Below, one piece after another: positions 1-11,062 of a stretch of DNA of 64,000 nt. The stretch is from Gillisella vitis (GTDB taxonomy: Bacteria; Pseudomonadota; Alphaproteobacteria; Rhizobiales; Rhizobiaceae). The stretch covers positions 186,001 to 250,000 of the forward strand of contig NZ_JACHLU010000003.1 of the NCBI RefSeq assembly GCF_014204625.1, written 5' to 3'. The position numbers and the translations under genes are program-made. Each line of letters begins with the position of its first letter. The stretch's first letter is position 1. Below the pieces are notes generated by a model, which had not been told where the DNA came from, did not search any database, and worked only from the letters and a program-made list of their open reading frames with translations.

Positions 1-1
1 G

Positions 2-2680
2 ACCTCGGAGGAAAGCCGCGCCACGGCAACGCCGATGATGGAACAGTATATCGAGATCAAGGCCAATAATCCCGGCTCGCTGCTGTTTTACCGGATGGGC
101 GATTTCTACGAGCTGTTTTTTGAAGATGCGGTGGAAGCATCGCGCGCCCTTGGCATTACGCTGACCAAGCGAGGGCAGCATCTGGGCCATGATATTCCCA
201 TGTGCGGCGTGCCGGTGCACGCATCCGATGATTATTTGCAGCGGTTGATTGCCCTTGGTTATCGGGTTGCGGTCTGTGAGCAGATGGAAGACCCGGCTGA
301 AGCCAAGAAACGCGGCTCCAAATCCGTGGTCAAGCGCGGCGTGGTGCGCTTGGTGACGCCCGGTACGTTGACCGAAGAAAAGCTGCTGTCGCCCTCCGAG
401 ACCAATTATCTGATGGCGCTTGCCCGTGTGCGCGGTGGTGCAGAAGAGCTGGCACTGGCATGGATTGATATTTCCACCGGCGTTTTCCGGCTGGCAGAGA
501 CCAATGCCACCCGCCTTCTGGCCGATATTTTCCGCATTGATCCGCGTGAAGTGATTGTTGCCGACAATCTCATGCAGGACGCAGAACTGAAGCCGGTGTT
601 TGACGTGCTGGGCCGTATGGTGGTGCCGCAGCCTGCGGTGTTGTTTGATAGCGCTTCGGCAGAAGGGCGTATGACCCGGTATTTTGAGGTGCAGACGCTG
701 GATGGTTTTGGCAGTTTTTCGCGGCCAGAGCTTGCTGCCGCCGCCGCAGCCATTGCCTATGTGGAAAAAACCCAGATTTCCGAGCGCCCGCCGCTGGGCC
801 TGCCCGAGCGGCAATCGTCTTCCTCGACGCTGTTTATCGATGCTGCCACCCGTGGCAATCTGGAACTGGTGAAAACCCTCTCTGGCCAGCGTGAAGGTTC
901 GTTGCTCAATGCCATTGATCGAACCGTCACGGGTGGCGGTGCGCGGTTGATGGCAGAGCGGCTGATGTCGCCACTGACCGATGTCGAGGCGATTGCGGAT
1001 CGTCAGGATGCGGTTGCTTATTTCCTGACCGATAATTTCCTGACAGAGCGGCTGCGGGAGCTGTTGAAACGCGCACCCGATATGCCGCGTGCGCTCTCAC
1101 GGCTGGCCCTCGATCGGGGTGGGCCGCGCGATCTGGCGGCGATCCGCCAGGGCTTGATCGTGGCGTCAGATGTCGCAGGCCTGTTGCGGGGTGCCATCCT
1201 GCCGTCCGAACTTGCCACATCTCTGACCGATCTTGAAATGCTGTCGCCGTCGCTGGAATATCTGTTGCATTCAATGCTGGCCGATGAGCTTCCTTTGCTC
1301 AAGCGTGATGGCGGTTTCCTCAAGGAAGGGGCCGATGAGGCGCTGGATGAAGTGCGCGCCCTTCGGGATCAGTCGCGCCGGGTGATTGCCGGGCTGCAAT
1401 TGCAATATTCTGAAGACACGGGCGTGAAATCGCTGAAAATCAAGCACAATAATGTGCTGGGCTATTTCATTGAAGTGACCGCCAACAATGCTGGCCCACT
1501 GACGGAAGGCGAGGCCAAGGCCCGCTTCATTCATCGCCAATCCATGGCCAATGCCATGCGCTTTACCACCACGGAACTTGCCGATCTGGAAAGCCGCATT
1601 GCCAATGCGGGCGGGCAGGCGCTGGAGATTGAGCTGGCAGCCTTTGAGCGTATGCGGCTGGCGGTGGTGGCGGAAGCAGATGCCATCAAAAAAGCAGCCC
1701 GCGCGCTTTCCGTGATGGATGTGGCGGCAGGGCTTGCGGTTTTGGCGGAAGAGCAGGGCTATTGCCGCCCATTGGTGGATGATAGTCGGATGTTTGCCAT
1801 TGTCGCCGGTCGCCATCCGGTGGTGGAACAGGCGCTGAGAAAGCAGGCGGCAAGTCCGTTTATTGCCAATTCGTGCGATCTTTCACCAAAGTCCGGGCAA
1901 AAGGGTGGAGCCATCTGGATGCTGACCGGCCCGAATATGGGCGGTAAATCGACGTTTTTGCGCCAGAACGCGCTGATTGCCATTCTGGCGCAGATGGGCT
2001 CGTTTGTGCCCGCAGGATCGGCCCATATCGGTATTGTCGATCGGCTGTTTTCGCGCGTGGGTGCCTCCGACGATCTGGCCCGTGGGCGCTCGACCTTCAT
2101 GGTGGAAATGGTCGAAACCGCGGCCATTCTCAATCAGGCAGGCGAGAAATCGCTGGTGATCCTCGATGAAATTGGCCGTGGCACGGCCACCTTTGACGGG
2201 CTTTCGATTGCCTGGGCAACGGTTGAGCATTTGCACGAGGTCAATCGCTGCCGATCCTTGTTTGCCACCCATTTTCATGAGCTGACGGCATTGTCGGAAA
2301 AGCTGGATCGGCTGTCCAATGTCACCATGATGGTCAAGGAATGGCAGGGCGATGTGATTTTCCTGCATGAGGTTGGGCCAGGTGCGGCGGACCGCTCCTA
2401 TGGCATTCAGGTGGCACGGCTTGCGGGCCTGCCATCGATTGTGGTGGAGCGGGCGCGCAACGTTTTAAGCCAGCTGGAAGAAACCGATCGAAAAAATCCG
2501 GCCAGCCAGCTGATTGATGATCTGCCGCTGTTTCAGGCCACCATGCGCCGGGAAAAATCAGCCGCTCCGCACGCTTCTGTGGTCGAAGAACAGTTGCGCA
2601 CACTGGATCTGGATGAGCTGACCCCAAGGCAGGCAATGGACGTGCTTTATGATCTGAAGAAACAACTTGGCAAGTCTTGA
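2..2680 (+). CDS. mutS: DNA mismatch repair protein MutS (5' end cut by window)
   Basis: MutS recognises mismatches in newly replicated DNA and starts repair with MutL. The reading frame is already open at base 2, before the first ATG at 35, and reads [11 protein letters not shown] into MMEQYIEIK, so the true start lies left of the window. Visible motifs are the mismatch-contacting GDFYELF near the N-terminus, the Walker [10 protein letters not shown] (about residue 643 of the visible part), the Walker B region [16 protein letters not shown] and the C-terminal helix-turn-helix region. About 892 residues are visible, close to the full length of rhizobial MutS. It is followed by a repeat-filled gap and glnD. 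Confidence 0.97.
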   Translation, partial: TSEESRATATPMMEQYIEIKANNPGSLLFYRMGDFYELFFEDAVEASRALGITLTKRGQHLGHDIPMCGVPVHASDDYLQRLIALGYRVAVCEQMEDPAEAKKRGSKSVVKRGVVRLVTPGTLTEEKLLSPSETNYLMALARVRGGAEELALAWIDISTGVFRLAETNATRLLADIFRIDPREVIVADNLMQDAELKPVFDVLGRMVVPQPAVLFDSASAEGRMTRYFEVQTLDGFGSFSRPELAAAAAAIAYVEKTQISERPPLGLPERQSSSSTLFIDAATRGNLELVKTLSGQREGSLLNAIDRTVTGGGARLMAERLMSPLTDVEAIADRQDAVAYFLTDNFLTERLRELLKRAPDMPRALSRLALDRGGPRDLAAIRQGLIVASDVAGLLRGAILPSELATSLTDLEMLSPSLEYLLHSMLADELPLLKRDGGFLKEGADEALDEVRALRDQSRRVIAGLQLQYSEDTGVKSLKIKHNNVLGYFIEVTANNAGPLTEGEAKARFIHRQSMANAMRFTTTELADLESRIANAGGQALEIELAAFERMRLAVVAEADAIKKAARALSVMDVAAGLAVLAEEQGYCRPLVDDSRMFAIVAGRHPVVEQALRKQAASPFIANSCDLSPKSGQKGGAIWMLTGPNMGGKSTFLRQNALIAILAQMGSFVPAGSAHIGIVDRLFSRVGASDDLARGRSTFMVEMVETAAILNQAGEKSLVILDEIGRGTATFDGLSIAWATVEHLHEVNRCRSLFATHFHELTALSEKLDRLSNVTMMVKEWQGDVIFLHEVGPGAADRSYGIQVARLAGLPSIVVERARNVLSQLEETDRKNPASQLIDDLPLFQATMRREKSAAPHASVVEEQLRTLDLDELTPRQAMDVLYDLKKQLGKS

Positions 2681-2685
2681 TCGGT

Positions 2686-2787
2686 AGAGTCTGTCAGGTT
2701 CAGATTGAACCAGTAAGATTCATCGTTCCTTTATTTCCGTTTGTCTTTTCAGGAAAACCCGATTCCACTTTTTCCTGACAAGCTCTA
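2686..2787 (+). repeat. Family B intergenic palindromic repeat, full copy 1
   Basis: About 100 bp between mutS and glnD. It begins AGTCTGTCAGGTTCAGATTG, has a middle containing CGTTTGTCTTTTC, and ends CCACTTTTTCCTGACAAGCT. The two ends are partly self-complementary (TTGTCAGG against CCTGACAA). Other near-full copies are at 53591-53686 (same strand) and 51505-51599 (opposite strand), with shorter pieces elsewhere in the window. Confidence 0.75.
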
Positions 2788-2877
2788 ATATGGTTGCCCG
2801 GGGTGCCTAAAAAGCGCTAAACCCTTTATTATTGAGAGTCGCTTGTTGATGGGTGGCTTGCGAAGAGATGTTCCGAC

Positions 2878-5703
2878 ATGATGGCCAGCCACGATATGCT
2901 TGACACGACATTTCCTGATTTCAAGGCATTGGAAGCTGAGTGCATGGGCATTGTCCAGCAAACTGGCAAGGTGCTGGATAAGCGGGCTGTGCTTTTGCCT
3001 TTGCTGAAAAAGGCAAGCACGGATGGTCGGGAAGCGGCGCGCCAGCATTTGATTGCCCATGGCAGTGGCATGGAATGCGCCGAAATGATTTCGGGTGTGC
3101 AGGACAAGCTGATCACGCTGGTTCATCGTATCGTGGTGGAAACCGTTTATCCGGGCACGGCACCGGAATTTGCCGTGGCGGCCGTTGGTGGTTATGGCCG
3201 CAACACCCTTGCGCCGGGGTCGGATATAGACCTGCTGTTTTTGCTGGGCCCCAAATCCTGCCCGGATGCCAATAAGGCGGTTGAGTTTCTGCTCTATATC
3301 CTCTGGGATCTCGGCTTCAAAGTGGGCCACGCCACGCGCACGGTGGAGGACTGCATCCGCCTGTCGCGCACCGATATGACCATTCGCACCGCTATTCTGG
3401 AAACCCGCTTCATTTGTGGTGAAATGCCGCTGGTTGAGGAATTGCAGAAGCGTTTTGCTTCCGAGGTGGTGGAAAAGACGGCGCACGAATTCATTGCCGC
3501 CAAACTGGCCGAGCGTGATGAGCGCCACCGCAAGGCGGGCGATACCCGCTATCTGGTGGAGCCGAATGTCAAGGAAGGCAAAGGCGCGTTGCGGGATCTG
3601 CACACGCTGTTCTGGATTGCCAAATATTATTATCACATTTCTGATCCGGCCGATCTGGTCAAGCTGGGTGTGCTGTCACGCCAGGAATGGCGGATGTTCC
3701 AGAAATCCGATGATTTTCTCTGGGCGGTGCGTTGTCATATGCATTTTGTCACGGGCAAGCCGGAAGAGCGTCTTTCCTTCGATCTTCAGCCTGAAATTGC
3801 CCAGAATCTGGGCTATCACGCCCGACCAGGCATGTCGGCGGTCGAACGGTTCATGAAGCATTATTTCCATGTTGCCAAAAATGTTGGCGATTTGACCCGC
3901 ATCATCTGCGCAAGCCTTGAGGAAAAGCAGGCCAAGGCAGCGCCGGGCCTGAGTGCTGTCATTGGCCGTTTTGCCCACCGCCCGCGTCGCATTCCCGGCA
4001 CGCCGGAATTTATTGAAGACAAGGGCCGCATTGCCCTGTCGGGGCCGGATGTGTTTACCCGTGATCCCATCAATATCATGCGGTTTTTCCATGTGGCGGA
4101 TTTACATGCTCTGGAGCTGCATCCCGATGCCTTGAAGGCCATTACCCGCTCCTTGCCGCTGATCGATGCCGAGTTCCGGGAGAATGAAGAGGCAAACCGG
4201 CTGTTCTTGTCGATTCTGACCTCAAAACGCGATCCGGCGCTGATGCTGATCCGCCTGAATGAAGCAGGCGTGCTGGGCAAGTTCATCCCGGATTTTGGCC
4301 GTATCGTGTCGATGATGCAATTCAACATGTATCACCATTACACAGTGGATGAGCACCTGATCCGCTCGGTCGGTGTGCTGGCAGAGATTGATCAGGGCAA
4401 ACATGCCGAGATTCATCCGCTGGCGGTCAAGATCATGCCCAGTATTGAAGAGCGCACGGTGCTGTTTGTTGCCGTGCTGTTGCATGATGTCGCCAAGGGT
4501 CGTCAGGAAGATCATTCGATAGCCGGTGCCAAGGTGGCACGCAAGCTGTGCCCGCGTCTGGGCCTCAATGACAAGCAGACCGAACTGGTGGTCTGGCTGA
4601 TTGAGCAGCATTTGCTGATGTCAATGGTGGCCCAGACCCGCGACTTGAATGATCGCAAGACCATCACCGATTTTGCCGAGAAAGTGCAATCGCTGGATCG
4701 GCTCCGAATGCTGCTGGTGCTGACCGTTTGCGACATTCGCGCTGTTGGTCCCGGTGTGTGGAATGGCTGGAAAGGTCAGCTGTTGCGCACGCTGTATTAC
4801 GAGACCGAGCTTTTGCTCTCTGGTGGCTTCTCAGAGAGCCCGCGCAAGGAAAGGGCCAAATATGCCGCCGAGCAATTGGCAGCAAGCCTGTCTGACTGGA
4901 GCCAGAAGGACCAGAAAACCTATACCCGCCTGCATTATCAGCCCTATCTGCTGACGGTGCCGCTGGAAGATCAGCTGCGTCACGCCCATTTTATCCGTCA
5001 GGCCGATAAGGCCGGGCAAGTGCTGGCCACCATGGTGCGAAGTCATTCCTTCCACGCCATTACCGAGATTACGGTGCTGGCACCCGACCATCCGCGCCTG
5101 TTGTCGATCATTGCCGGTGCCTGTGCGGCGGCCGGTGCCAATATTGCCGATGCGCAGATTTTCACCACCACCGATGGGCGGGCGTTGGACACGATTTTGA
5201 TCAACCGTGAATTCAGCATTGACGAAGATGAAATGCGGCGCGGCAACACCATCAGCAAGATGATCGAGGATGTGCTGGCGGGCAAAAAGCGGCTGCCGGA
5301 GGTGATTGCCACGCGCGCCAAGGCAAAGAAGAAAAACAAGACCTTTACCGTCAAGCCGCATGTGACCATTGCCAACAGCCTCTCCAATAAATTTACCGTG
5401 GTGGAGGTGGAGTGTCTGGACCGGATTGGTCTTCTGGCCGAGATCACCGCCGCTTTCTCCGATCTGTCTTTGGATATTCACTCGGCCCGCATCACCACGT
5501 TTGGCGAAAAAGTGATCGACACATTTTATGTGACAGATCTGGTTGGTCAAAAAATCACCAATGAAAACCGGCAGGCCAGTATTGTCTCGCGTCTGAAGGC
5601 TGTGATGAATGAACAGTCGGATGACACCAGAGGCAAAATGCCGTCCGGCGTTCTGGCTCCGGTGGCTGTGAAGTTACCCCCGCAGAAGAAAGCCCGCGCC
5701 TGA
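2878..5703 (+). CDS. glnD: Bifunctional [protein-PII] uridylyltransferase/uridylyl-removing enzyme
   Basis: GlnD senses glutamine and adds or removes UMP on PII proteins, so setting nitrogen control. The 941-residue protein has the full architecture: a nucleotidyltransferase domain with [20 protein letters not shown] at about residues 100-120, a PII-UR/HD hydrolase domain with [14 protein letters not shown] at about 533-546, and two ACT domains at about 727-800 and 839-915 that bind glutamine. An ATG immediately upstream of the chosen second codon (MMASHD) makes the start ambiguous by one codon. Its stop is one base from the murJ start, so the two are probably co-transcribed. Confidence 0.96.
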   Translation: MMASHDMLDTTFPDFKALEAECMGIVQQTGKVLDKRAVLLPLLKKASTDGREAARQHLIAHGSGMECAEMISGVQDKLITLVHRIVVETVYPGTAPEFAVAAVGGYGRNTLAPGSDIDLLFLLGPKSCPDANKAVEFLLYILWDLGFKVGHATRTVEDCIRLSRTDMTIRTAILETRFICGEMPLVEELQKRFASEVVEKTAHEFIAAKLAERDERHRKAGDTRYLVEPNVKEGKGALRDLHTLFWIAKYYYHISDPADLVKLGVLSRQEWRMFQKSDDFLWAVRCHMHFVTGKPEERLSFDLQPEIAQNLGYHARPGMSAVERFMKHYFHVAKNVGDLTRIICASLEEKQAKAAPGLSAVIGRFAHRPRRIPGTPEFIEDKGRIALSGPDVFTRDPINIMRFFHVADLHALELHPDALKAITRSLPLIDAEFRENEEANRLFLSILTSKRDPALMLIRLNEAGVLGKFIPDFGRIVSMMQFNMYHHYTVDEHLIRSVGVLAEIDQGKHAEIHPLAVKIMPSIEERTVLFVAVLLHDVAKGRQEDHSIAGAKVARKLCPRLGLNDKQTELVVWLIEQHLLMSMVAQTRDLNDRKTITDFAEKVQSLDRLRMLLVLTVCDIRAVGPGVWNGWKGQLLRTLYYETELLLSGGFSESPRKERAKYAAEQLAASLSDWSQKDQKTYTRLHYQPYLLTVPLEDQLRHAHFIRQADKAGQVLATMVRSHSFHAITEITVLAPDHPRLLSIIAGACAAAGANIADAQIFTTTDGRALDTILINREFSIDEDEMRRGNTISKMIEDVLAGKKRLPEVIATRAKAKKKNKTFTVKPHVTIANSLSNKFTVVEVECLDRIGLLAEITAAFSDLSLDIHSARITTFGEKVIDTFYVTDLVGQKITNENRQASIVSRLKAVMNEQSDDTRGKMPSGVLAPVAVKLPPQKKARA

Positions 5704-5704
5704 C

Positions 5705-7288
5705 ATGTCCCTTGTCAAAAAGTTCATGACCGTCGGTGGTGCCACGCTGGGCAGTCGCCTTTTTGGTTTTGCCCGCGAAACCGCCATGGCGGCAGCGCTG
5801 GGCACCGGGCCGGTGGCCGATGTGTTCTATGCTGCCTTTCGCTTTCCCAATCTGTTTCGCAGGCTGTTTGCCGAAGGGGCGTTCAATGCCGCCTTTGTGC
5901 CGCTGTTCTCAAAGGAAATCGAAGAGAACGGGCTGGATGGTGCCAAGCGCTTTTCCGAGGAAGTGTTTGGCGTTCTGTTCTCCGTTCTGCTACTGATCAC
6001 CATTGTCATGGAATTGTCCATGCCGCTTTTGGTGCGCTTTATCATTGCGCCCGGCTTTGCCGATGATCATGACAAGTTTTCGCTGACTGTGCGTCTCGCC
6101 GCCGTGATGTTTCCCTATTTGATGTGCATGTCGCTCACAGCCATGCTCAGCGGTATGCTGAATTCGCTGCATCACTTCTTTGCCGCCGCGGTTGCGCCGA
6201 TTTTCCTCAATCTGGTGATGATAGCCGCCCTGGTTTATGCGCTCTATCATGGGGCAGAGCCGGTTGATACGGCGTGGTATCTGTCATGGTCGGTGCTGGT
6301 GGCGGGCCTGTTGCAGATGTTGGTTGTCTATATCGGCGTGCGCCACGCCGGAATCAGGTTGGGGTTTCGCTGGCCAAAAATAACGCCAAATGTGAAGCGT
6401 CTTCTGGTGTTGGCCATTCCCGCCGCCATCACCGGCGGCGTCACCCAAATCAATCTGGTGATCGGGCAGGCAATTGCCTCCGGCAAGGAAGGCGCGATTG
6501 CCGCCTTGCAATATGCTGATCGCATTTACCAACTGCCGCTGGGCGTGGTGGGTGTGGCCGTTGGCGTTGTGCTGCTGCCGGAACTGGCGCGGGCGTTAAA
6601 GTCTGGCCATGAGCGGGAGGCCTCCACCATTCAGAACCGCTCGATCGAGTTTGTGCTGTTTTTGACCCTGCCAGCTGCGGTCGGTATCTGGGTGCTGTCG
6701 GACGATATTATTCGCGTGTTGTATGAGCGCGGTGCCTTTAGCGCCCATAATACCGAAGTCGTCGGGGCCATTCTGGCATGGTATGGCCTTGGCCTGCCGT
6801 TTTTTGTGATGATCAAGGCTTTGCAGCCGGGCTTTTATGCGCGGGAAGACACCAAAATGCCGATGCGCTTTACCGGCGTGTCGGTGGTGGCCAATTCGGG
6901 CCTGTCGATTGCCTTGTTTCCGATTTTGCAAGAGCGTGGCATTGCCATTGCCGAAGCGGTGGCCGGATTGATCAATGCCGTCTTGCTGTTTACGGTTTTG
7001 TTCCGGCGCGGTCATGTGCAGCCCGATTGGCCTTTGATTTTTCGGGCGCTTCGGCTTTTGGCATCAGCACTGATCATGGGGGCATTGTTGATGGCAGTGT
7101 CGGGTTCTTTCGCCCTGTATTTGCAGCCGGGTGCTGCTTTTGTGCATAAAACAGCAGCGCTGTTTATACAGATTGGTCTGGCCATGGTGGTGTATTTCGG
7201 TCTGGCATTTGCCACCGGCGGGGCCAGTCTGGGCACGTTGCGCCGAAATTTGAAGCGCAAACCGAAGGCCGATACAGCAGAGACTTGA
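5705..7288 (+). CDS. murJ: Lipid II flippase MurJ (MviN family)
   Basis: MurJ moves the peptidoglycan precursor lipid II across the inner membrane. The 527-residue protein is a polytopic membrane protein of the MOP superfamily with about 14 hydrophobic segments. It opens with the family-typical N-terminus MSLVKKFMTVGGATLGSRLFGFARE and the conserved stretch FRFPNLFRRLFAEGAFNAAFVP at about residues 44-65. The C-terminus is short and basic (LRRNLKRKPKADTAET), as expected for a cytoplasmic tail. It starts one base after the glnD stop, an order common in rhizobia. Confidence 0.94.
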   Translation: MSLVKKFMTVGGATLGSRLFGFARETAMAAALGTGPVADVFYAAFRFPNLFRRLFAEGAFNAAFVPLFSKEIEENGLDGAKRFSEEVFGVLFSVLLLITIVMELSMPLLVRFIIAPGFADDHDKFSLTVRLAAVMFPYLMCMSLTAMLSGMLNSLHHFFAAAVAPIFLNLVMIAALVYALYHGAEPVDTAWYLSWSVLVAGLLQMLVVYIGVRHAGIRLGFRWPKITPNVKRLLVLAIPAAITGGVTQINLVIGQAIASGKEGAIAALQYADRIYQLPLGVVGVAVGVVLLPELARALKSGHEREASTIQNRSIEFVLFLTLPAAVGIWVLSDDIIRVLYERGAFSAHNTEVVGAILAWYGLGLPFFVMIKALQPGFYAREDTKMPMRFTGVSVVANSGLSIALFPILQERGIAIAEAVAGLINAVLLFTVLFRRGHVQPDWPLIFRALRLLASALIMGALLMAVSGSFALYLQPGAAFVHKTAALFIQIGLAMVVYFGLAFATGGASLGTLRRNLKRKPKADTAET

Positions 7289-7370
7289 TTGCACTCCAGC
7301 ACCCGTTTATGAGCCCATCAGTATCAATCAAGAGGTCAGGCCCTCCACAAGCCTGTTTTGAGGTCCAATC

Positions 7371-8435
7371 ATGAGTGAATTCAAGCCGCTGGTTTTCTCG
7401 GGGGTTCAGCCAACCGGAAATCTGCATCTGGGCAATTATCTTGGTGCCATTCGCAAGTTTGTCGCCCTGCAAGACAACAATGATTGCATCTACTGCGTTG
7501 TTGATCTGCACGCGCTGACAGCGCAACTGGTGCATGATGATATGCGTGGCCAGATCCGCTCGATTACGGCGGCGTTTCTGGCAGCGGGCATTGATCCGCA
7601 AAAGCATATTGTGTTCAACCAGTCTCAGGTGCCGCAACATGCGGAACTGGCGTGGATTTTCAATTGCGTTGCCCGCATCGGCTGGATGAGCCGCATGACC
7701 CAGTTCAAGGACAAGGCGGGCAAGGATCGTGAGCAGGCATCGCTTGGCCTGTTTGCCTATCCCAGCCTGATGGCGGCCGATATTCTGGTCTATCGCGCCA
7801 CCCATGTGCCGGTGGGCGACGACCAGAAGCAGCATCTGGAACTGACCCGCGACATCGCCATGAAATTCAATCTGGATTTTGCCGACAAAATCCGCCCAAC
7901 CGGCCTTGGCGTTGATATTACCGTGGGCAATGAGCCAGTTCATGCCTATTTCCCGATGGTTGAGCCCATGATTGATGGCCCGGCCCCACGGGTGATGAGC
8001 CTCAAAGACGGCACCAAAAAAATGTCAAAGTCGGACCCATCCGATCTGTCACGCATCAACCTGATGGATGATTCCGAGACGATTTCGAAAAAAATCCGCA
8101 AGGCCAAAACCGATCCTGATGCATTGCCCAGCGAAGTGGATGGTCTGAGCGGTCGACCTGAGGCCGATAATCTGGTGGGGATTTATGCAGCCCTTGCCGA
8201 CAAGACCAAGGCTGAGGTTCTGGCTGAATTTGGCGGTCAGCAGTTCTCGGTGTTCAAGCCTGCGCTGGTCGATCTGGCGGTTGAGGTGCTGGCACCGATC
8301 ACCAATGAAATGCGCCGCCTGGTGGCGGATCCGGGCCATATCGATGCCGTGTTGCGTGATGGCGGCGAGCGGGCACGGGTGCGGGCTGAAAAAACCATGA
8401 CGGAAATCCGCGACATTATCGGCTTTGTGCGCTAA
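7371..8435 (+). CDS. trpS: Tryptophanyl-tRNA synthetase
   Basis: TrpRS charges tRNA-Trp with tryptophan. This class I synthetase has the HIGH-type signature [12 protein letters not shown] at about residues 15-26 and the KMSKS loop [10 protein letters not shown] at about residue 220. Its 354 residues are the usual length. The start at [11 protein letters not shown] fits the family. An 82-bp gap separates it from murJ, and a strong hairpin follows its stop codon, so it probably ends the mutS-to-trpS transcription group. Confidence 0.97.
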   Translation: MSEFKPLVFSGVQPTGNLHLGNYLGAIRKFVALQDNNDCIYCVVDLHALTAQLVHDDMRGQIRSITAAFLAAGIDPQKHIVFNQSQVPQHAELAWIFNCVARIGWMSRMTQFKDKAGKDREQASLGLFAYPSLMAADILVYRATHVPVGDDQKQHLELTRDIAMKFNLDFADKIRPTGLGVDITVGNEPVHAYFPMVEPMIDGPAPRVMSLKDGTKKMSKSDPSDLSRINLMDDSETISKKIRKAKTDPDALPSEVDGLSGRPEADNLVGIYAALADKTKAEVLAEFGGQQFSVFKPALVDLAVEVLAPITNEMRRLVADPGHIDAVLRDGGERARVRAEKTMTEIRDIIGFVR

Positions 8436-8455
8436 GCTGCCACAAGAATAATGAA

Positions 8456-8482
8456 GACAATGGGGCGACACGTCCCATTGTC
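8456..8482 (+). terminator. Probable terminator after trpS
   Basis: Inverted repeat GACAATGGG ... CCCATTGTC with a 9-nt loop, followed by TGGCTTT, 20 bp after the trpS stop. The 9-bp stem is perfect; the T-tract is weak. Confidence 0.6.
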
Positions 8483-8536
8483 TGGCTTTATGATGGTGGG
8501 CGCTGGAAAAGTCCGGCTTGGCGAACAGGGGAAACC

Positions 8537-9028
8537 ATGGTTTCAAAGCGTCTTTCGCGTCTTGATGGGCACCGTCGCAAATTTCTGGCGGTGATTGATG
8601 ATACACCGGAATGCTCAAGGGCCGTGCATTATGCCGGGCGGCGGGCGAAAAATTCCAATGGTGGGCTGGTCCTGCTCTACATCATTCCCGATGGTGATTT
8701 CCAGCAGTGGCTGGGGGTCGAAGAAATCATGCGGGCAGAAGCCCGCGAAGCGGCAGAAGCCGTGATGGCGAAATCGGCCCAGACGGTGCGGGAAACCATT
8801 GGCATTGAGCCGGAAATCGTCATTCGGGAAGGCAGTGCTGCCGATGAAATTCAGAAGGTGATTGAAGACGACCGCGATATTGCCATTCTGGTGCTGGCCG
8901 CAGGCTCTGCAAAAGATGGCCCGGGACCGCTGGTGTCTATGATCGCCGCCCGCACGCAGGCCTTTGCGATTCCGGTTACGGTTCTGCCCGATAACCTGAC
9001 CAATGAAGAAATTGATGCCCTTTGCTAA
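8537..9028 (+). CDS. Universal stress protein, UspA family
   Basis: Single-domain Usp protein of 163 residues. After the N-terminal strand KFLAVIDDTPECSRAVHYAGRRA it has the usual alternating alpha/beta pattern and the second conserved half VLAAGSAKDGPGPLVSMIAARTQAFAIPVTVLP. The family is cytoplasmic and is induced by starvation or stress; the specific role here cannot be read from sequence. Many ATP-binding Usps have G-2x-G-9x-G(S/T) near the C-terminus; the sequence here (AGSAKDGPGPL) is only a partial match, so nucleotide binding is uncertain. It lies between trpS and the Nfu gene with its own terminator. Confidence 0.88.
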   Translation: MVSKRLSRLDGHRRKFLAVIDDTPECSRAVHYAGRRAKNSNGGLVLLYIIPDGDFQQWLGVEEIMRAEAREAAEAVMAKSAQTVRETIGIEPEIVIREGSAADEIQKVIEDDRDIAILVLAAGSAKDGPGPLVSMIAARTQAFAIPVTVLPDNLTNEEIDALC

Positions 9029-9055
9029 ACTTGCCACACGTTTGCAAGTTTTTTA
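9028..9055 (+). terminator. Intrinsic terminator after the universal stress protein gene
   Basis: AACTTGC, a 9-nt loop, GCAAGTT and then a run of Ts. The stem overlaps the last base of the stop codon. Confidence 0.8.
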
Positions 9056-9146
9056 AATGATTGCTTGAAGCCAGGGCCGGGAAGGCCTATTTTGGAAGAA
9101 TTCTAAAATTGGACAGGTGCAAACACTTGTCCTCAAGGAGCCACCC

Positions 9147-9707
9147 ATGTTTATCCAGACCGAATCCACACCCAATCCGGCAACCTTGAAGTTTCTGCCC
9201 GGCAAAGTGGTGATGGAAAATGGCACGGCTGAGTTTCGGGATGCGGAGGCTGCGCAAGTGTCGCCGCTGGCCGCTCGCCTGTTTGCCATTCCCGGCGTGT
9301 CCAGTGTGTTTTTTGGCTATGATTTTATCACCGTCACCAAGGAAGGTGCCGAGTGGCCGCATCTCAAGCCGGCCATTCTCGGCTCAATCATGGAGCAGTT
9401 CATGAGCGGTGCGCCGATCATGGGCACCAAGTCGGCGGCTGACGATGATCAGGACGGTGAGTTTTTTGATGCAGGCGATGAGACCATCGTTGCCACCATC
9501 AAGGAATTGCTGGAAACGCGGGTTCGTCCGGCGGTGGCGCAGGATGGTGGCGATATTACCTTCCGCGGGTTTCGTGATGGCAAGGTGTTTTTGAATATGA
9601 AGGGTGCTTGTGCCGGGTGCCCGTCATCGACGGCCACCCTCAAGCATGGTGTGCAGAATCTGCTGCGCCATTTCATCCCGGAAGTTCAGGAAGTTGAAGC
9701 CGTTTAA
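9147..9707 (+). CDS. NifU-like/Nfu iron-sulfur cluster scaffold
   Basis: Nfu proteins carry and deliver iron-sulfur clusters to target enzymes. The 186-residue protein begins MFIQTESTPNPATLKFLPG, the hallmark of the Nfu N-terminal domain, and its C-terminal NifU domain carries the cluster-binding CxxC in KGACAGCPSSTATLKHGV at about residues 150-168. The ATG at 9147 is chosen over one 30 bases upstream because AAGGAG lies 7 bases before it and the family starts here. It resembles the mitochondrial NFU1 type. It is followed by a 98-bp repeat and then tsaB. Confidence 0.94.
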   Translation: MFIQTESTPNPATLKFLPGKVVMENGTAEFRDAEAAQVSPLAARLFAIPGVSSVFFGYDFITVTKEGAEWPHLKPAILGSIMEQFMSGAPIMGTKSAADDDQDGEFFDAGDETIVATIKELLETRVRPAVAQDGGDITFRGFRDGKVFLNMKGACAGCPSSTATLKHGVQNLLRHFIPEVQEVEAV

Positions 9708-9716
9708 TCGGCTATC

Positions 9717-9814
9717 GCATCGTGCCGTACACTGGAATCGGCATGATGTTATAGCTTTTTGTTTTTGCATCGGATTTTTCCGAAAACCGGGACCACTTTT
9801 CGGTCCGATGCTCT
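9717..9814 (+). repeat. Family A intergenic repeat, copy 1
   Basis: A 98-bp element starting GCATCGTGCC and ending CGGTCCGATGCTCT. I count about 90 of 98 positions identical to the copy at 16997-17094. It contains two inverted repeats: GGCAYGATG against the left end GCATCGTGCC, and GCATCGGA against TCCGATGC around TTTTCCGAAAACC. A 20-bp fragment recurs at 62945-62964. Confidence 0.85.
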
Positions 9815-9838
9815 CGTGAGCGAAACGCAGGTGCAAAG

Positions 9839-10534
9839 ATGATCGTTCTTGCGATCGATACAGCCGGAGCGGCCTGTGCCGTCGCCCTTTACGACAGTGA
9901 TCAGAATAGTGTTCTGGCCAGTGTGTCGGAGATGATTGGCAAGGGTCACGCTGAAAAACTGATGGGCATGATCGATGACTGTTTGCTGGCGGCGGGCCTG
10001 ACTTTACCGGATCTTCACCGGATTGCGGTTACCATTGGACCGGGGTCGTTCACCGGCATTCGTGTGGGACTTTCAGCGGCCCGCGGGCTGGCGCTGGCAC
10101 TGGGAATTGATGTCGTTGGTGTATCGACGCTGAGTGTTCTTGCGGCAGCTGATCGTGCTGATCATGGTGCTGTGGACGGGCAAGGGGAGGTTCTTGCTGC
10201 CATGGATGCCAAGCGCGATGAAGTCTATGCTCAGGTGTTTGATCACGCAGGTCTGCCTGTGAGTGCGCCGCAATTGCTGTCTGTGGGAGCGTTTGAGCAG
10301 ATGGCAGCGGCAGCGGCGCGTGTCGCAGGATCTGCGCGGTATCTGTTGCCGCAGGTGCGGCAGGGCGGTTTGCATGGGGAGGAGAGTATGATGGATCGTT
10401 TTCCGATTGAGCATGTTGCAAGGCTCGGGAGTGTTGCAGTCGTGTCCGACAGACCAAGGCCGCTTTATCTGCGGGGACCGGATGCCAAGCCGCAAACTGG
10501 CTTTGCCGTAGCGCGGAGTGACGCCCATGCTTGA
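9839..10534 (+). CDS. tsaB: tRNA threonylcarbamoyladenosine biosynthesis protein TsaB
   Basis: TsaB partners TsaD/TsaE in making the t6A modification of tRNAs that read ANN codons. The 231-residue protein begins MIVLAIDTAGAACAVALYD, the ASKHA-type phosphate-1 strand, and contains ITIGPGSFTGIRVGLSAARGLALAL-type sequence at about residues 66-88, which is highly diagnostic of TsaB. It overlaps the start of rimI by 8 bases, so the two genes are translationally coupled, a common alphaproteobacterial arrangement. Confidence 0.95.
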   Translation: MIVLAIDTAGAACAVALYDSDQNSVLASVSEMIGKGHAEKLMGMIDDCLLAAGLTLPDLHRIAVTIGPGSFTGIRVGLSAARGLALALGIDVVGVSTLSVLAAADRADHGAVDGQGEVLAAMDAKRDEVYAQVFDHAGLPVSAPQLLSVGAFEQMAAAAARVAGSARYLLPQVRQGGLHGEESMMDRFPIEHVARLGSVAVVSDRPRPLYLRGPDAKPQTGFAVARSDAHA

Positions 10535-11024
10535 CGCGATTTTTTCCCGAAAAGCAGAATTTGAAATCATTGCCATGGACAGCGATGATTGCCATGATGT
10601 GGCAGAGCTGCACGCACAGCGGTTTGCGCGGCCGTGGAACGATGGCGAATTTGTCAGCCTGCTGCTGCAACCCAACAGTTTTGGCTTCGTGGTGCGCCAA
10701 ACCAATGCGCTGATGTTCAAGCCGCAATTGAGCGGTTTTGTGCTGGCGCGCGAAGTGGCGGGGGAAGCGGAAATCCTCACCATTGCCGTGCATGACAAGG
10801 CAGCCCGTTGCGGTCTTGGCTGGCGGCTGATGCAGGCGGCGATGCGCGAAGCGCGGGCGCGTGGCGGCGAAACCATGTTTCTGGAAGTGGATGATGGCAA
10901 TCTTTCTGCCATCGGCCTTTACCGCAAACTGGGGTTCGATAAGGTGGGTGAGCGTCCGGCCTATTATGCGGATGCCAGTGGCCACCGCAGCTCGGCGCTT
11001 GTCATGCAGCGTGATCTTCGTTAA
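10527..11024 (+). CDS. rimI: Ribosomal-protein alanine N-acetyltransferase RimI-like (GNAT)
   Basis: GNAT acetyltransferase of 165 residues, with the acetyl-CoA binding region LTIAVHDKAARCGLGWRLMQAAMREARARG and the following LEVDDGNLSAIGLYRKLGFDKVGERPAYY, which are typical of RimI. RimI acetylates the N-terminus of a ribosomal protein in Escherichia coli; the substrate in rhizobia is not certain. ATG 10527 is preferred over GTG 10518 because GGAG lies 8 bases upstream of it. It sits in an overlapping pair with tsaB and just before the Fur-family regulator. Confidence 0.9.
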   Translation: MLDAIFSRKAEFEIIAMDSDDCHDVAELHAQRFARPWNDGEFVSLLLQPNSFGFVVRQTNALMFKPQLSGFVLAREVAGEAEILTIAVHDKAARCGLGWRLMQAAMREARARGGETMFLEVDDGNLSAIGLYRKLGFDKVGERPAYYADASGHRSSALVMQRDLR

Positions 11025-11062
11025 CTGGCTGGTCAAGACTTTGACCAGATTTTCAGGATGCC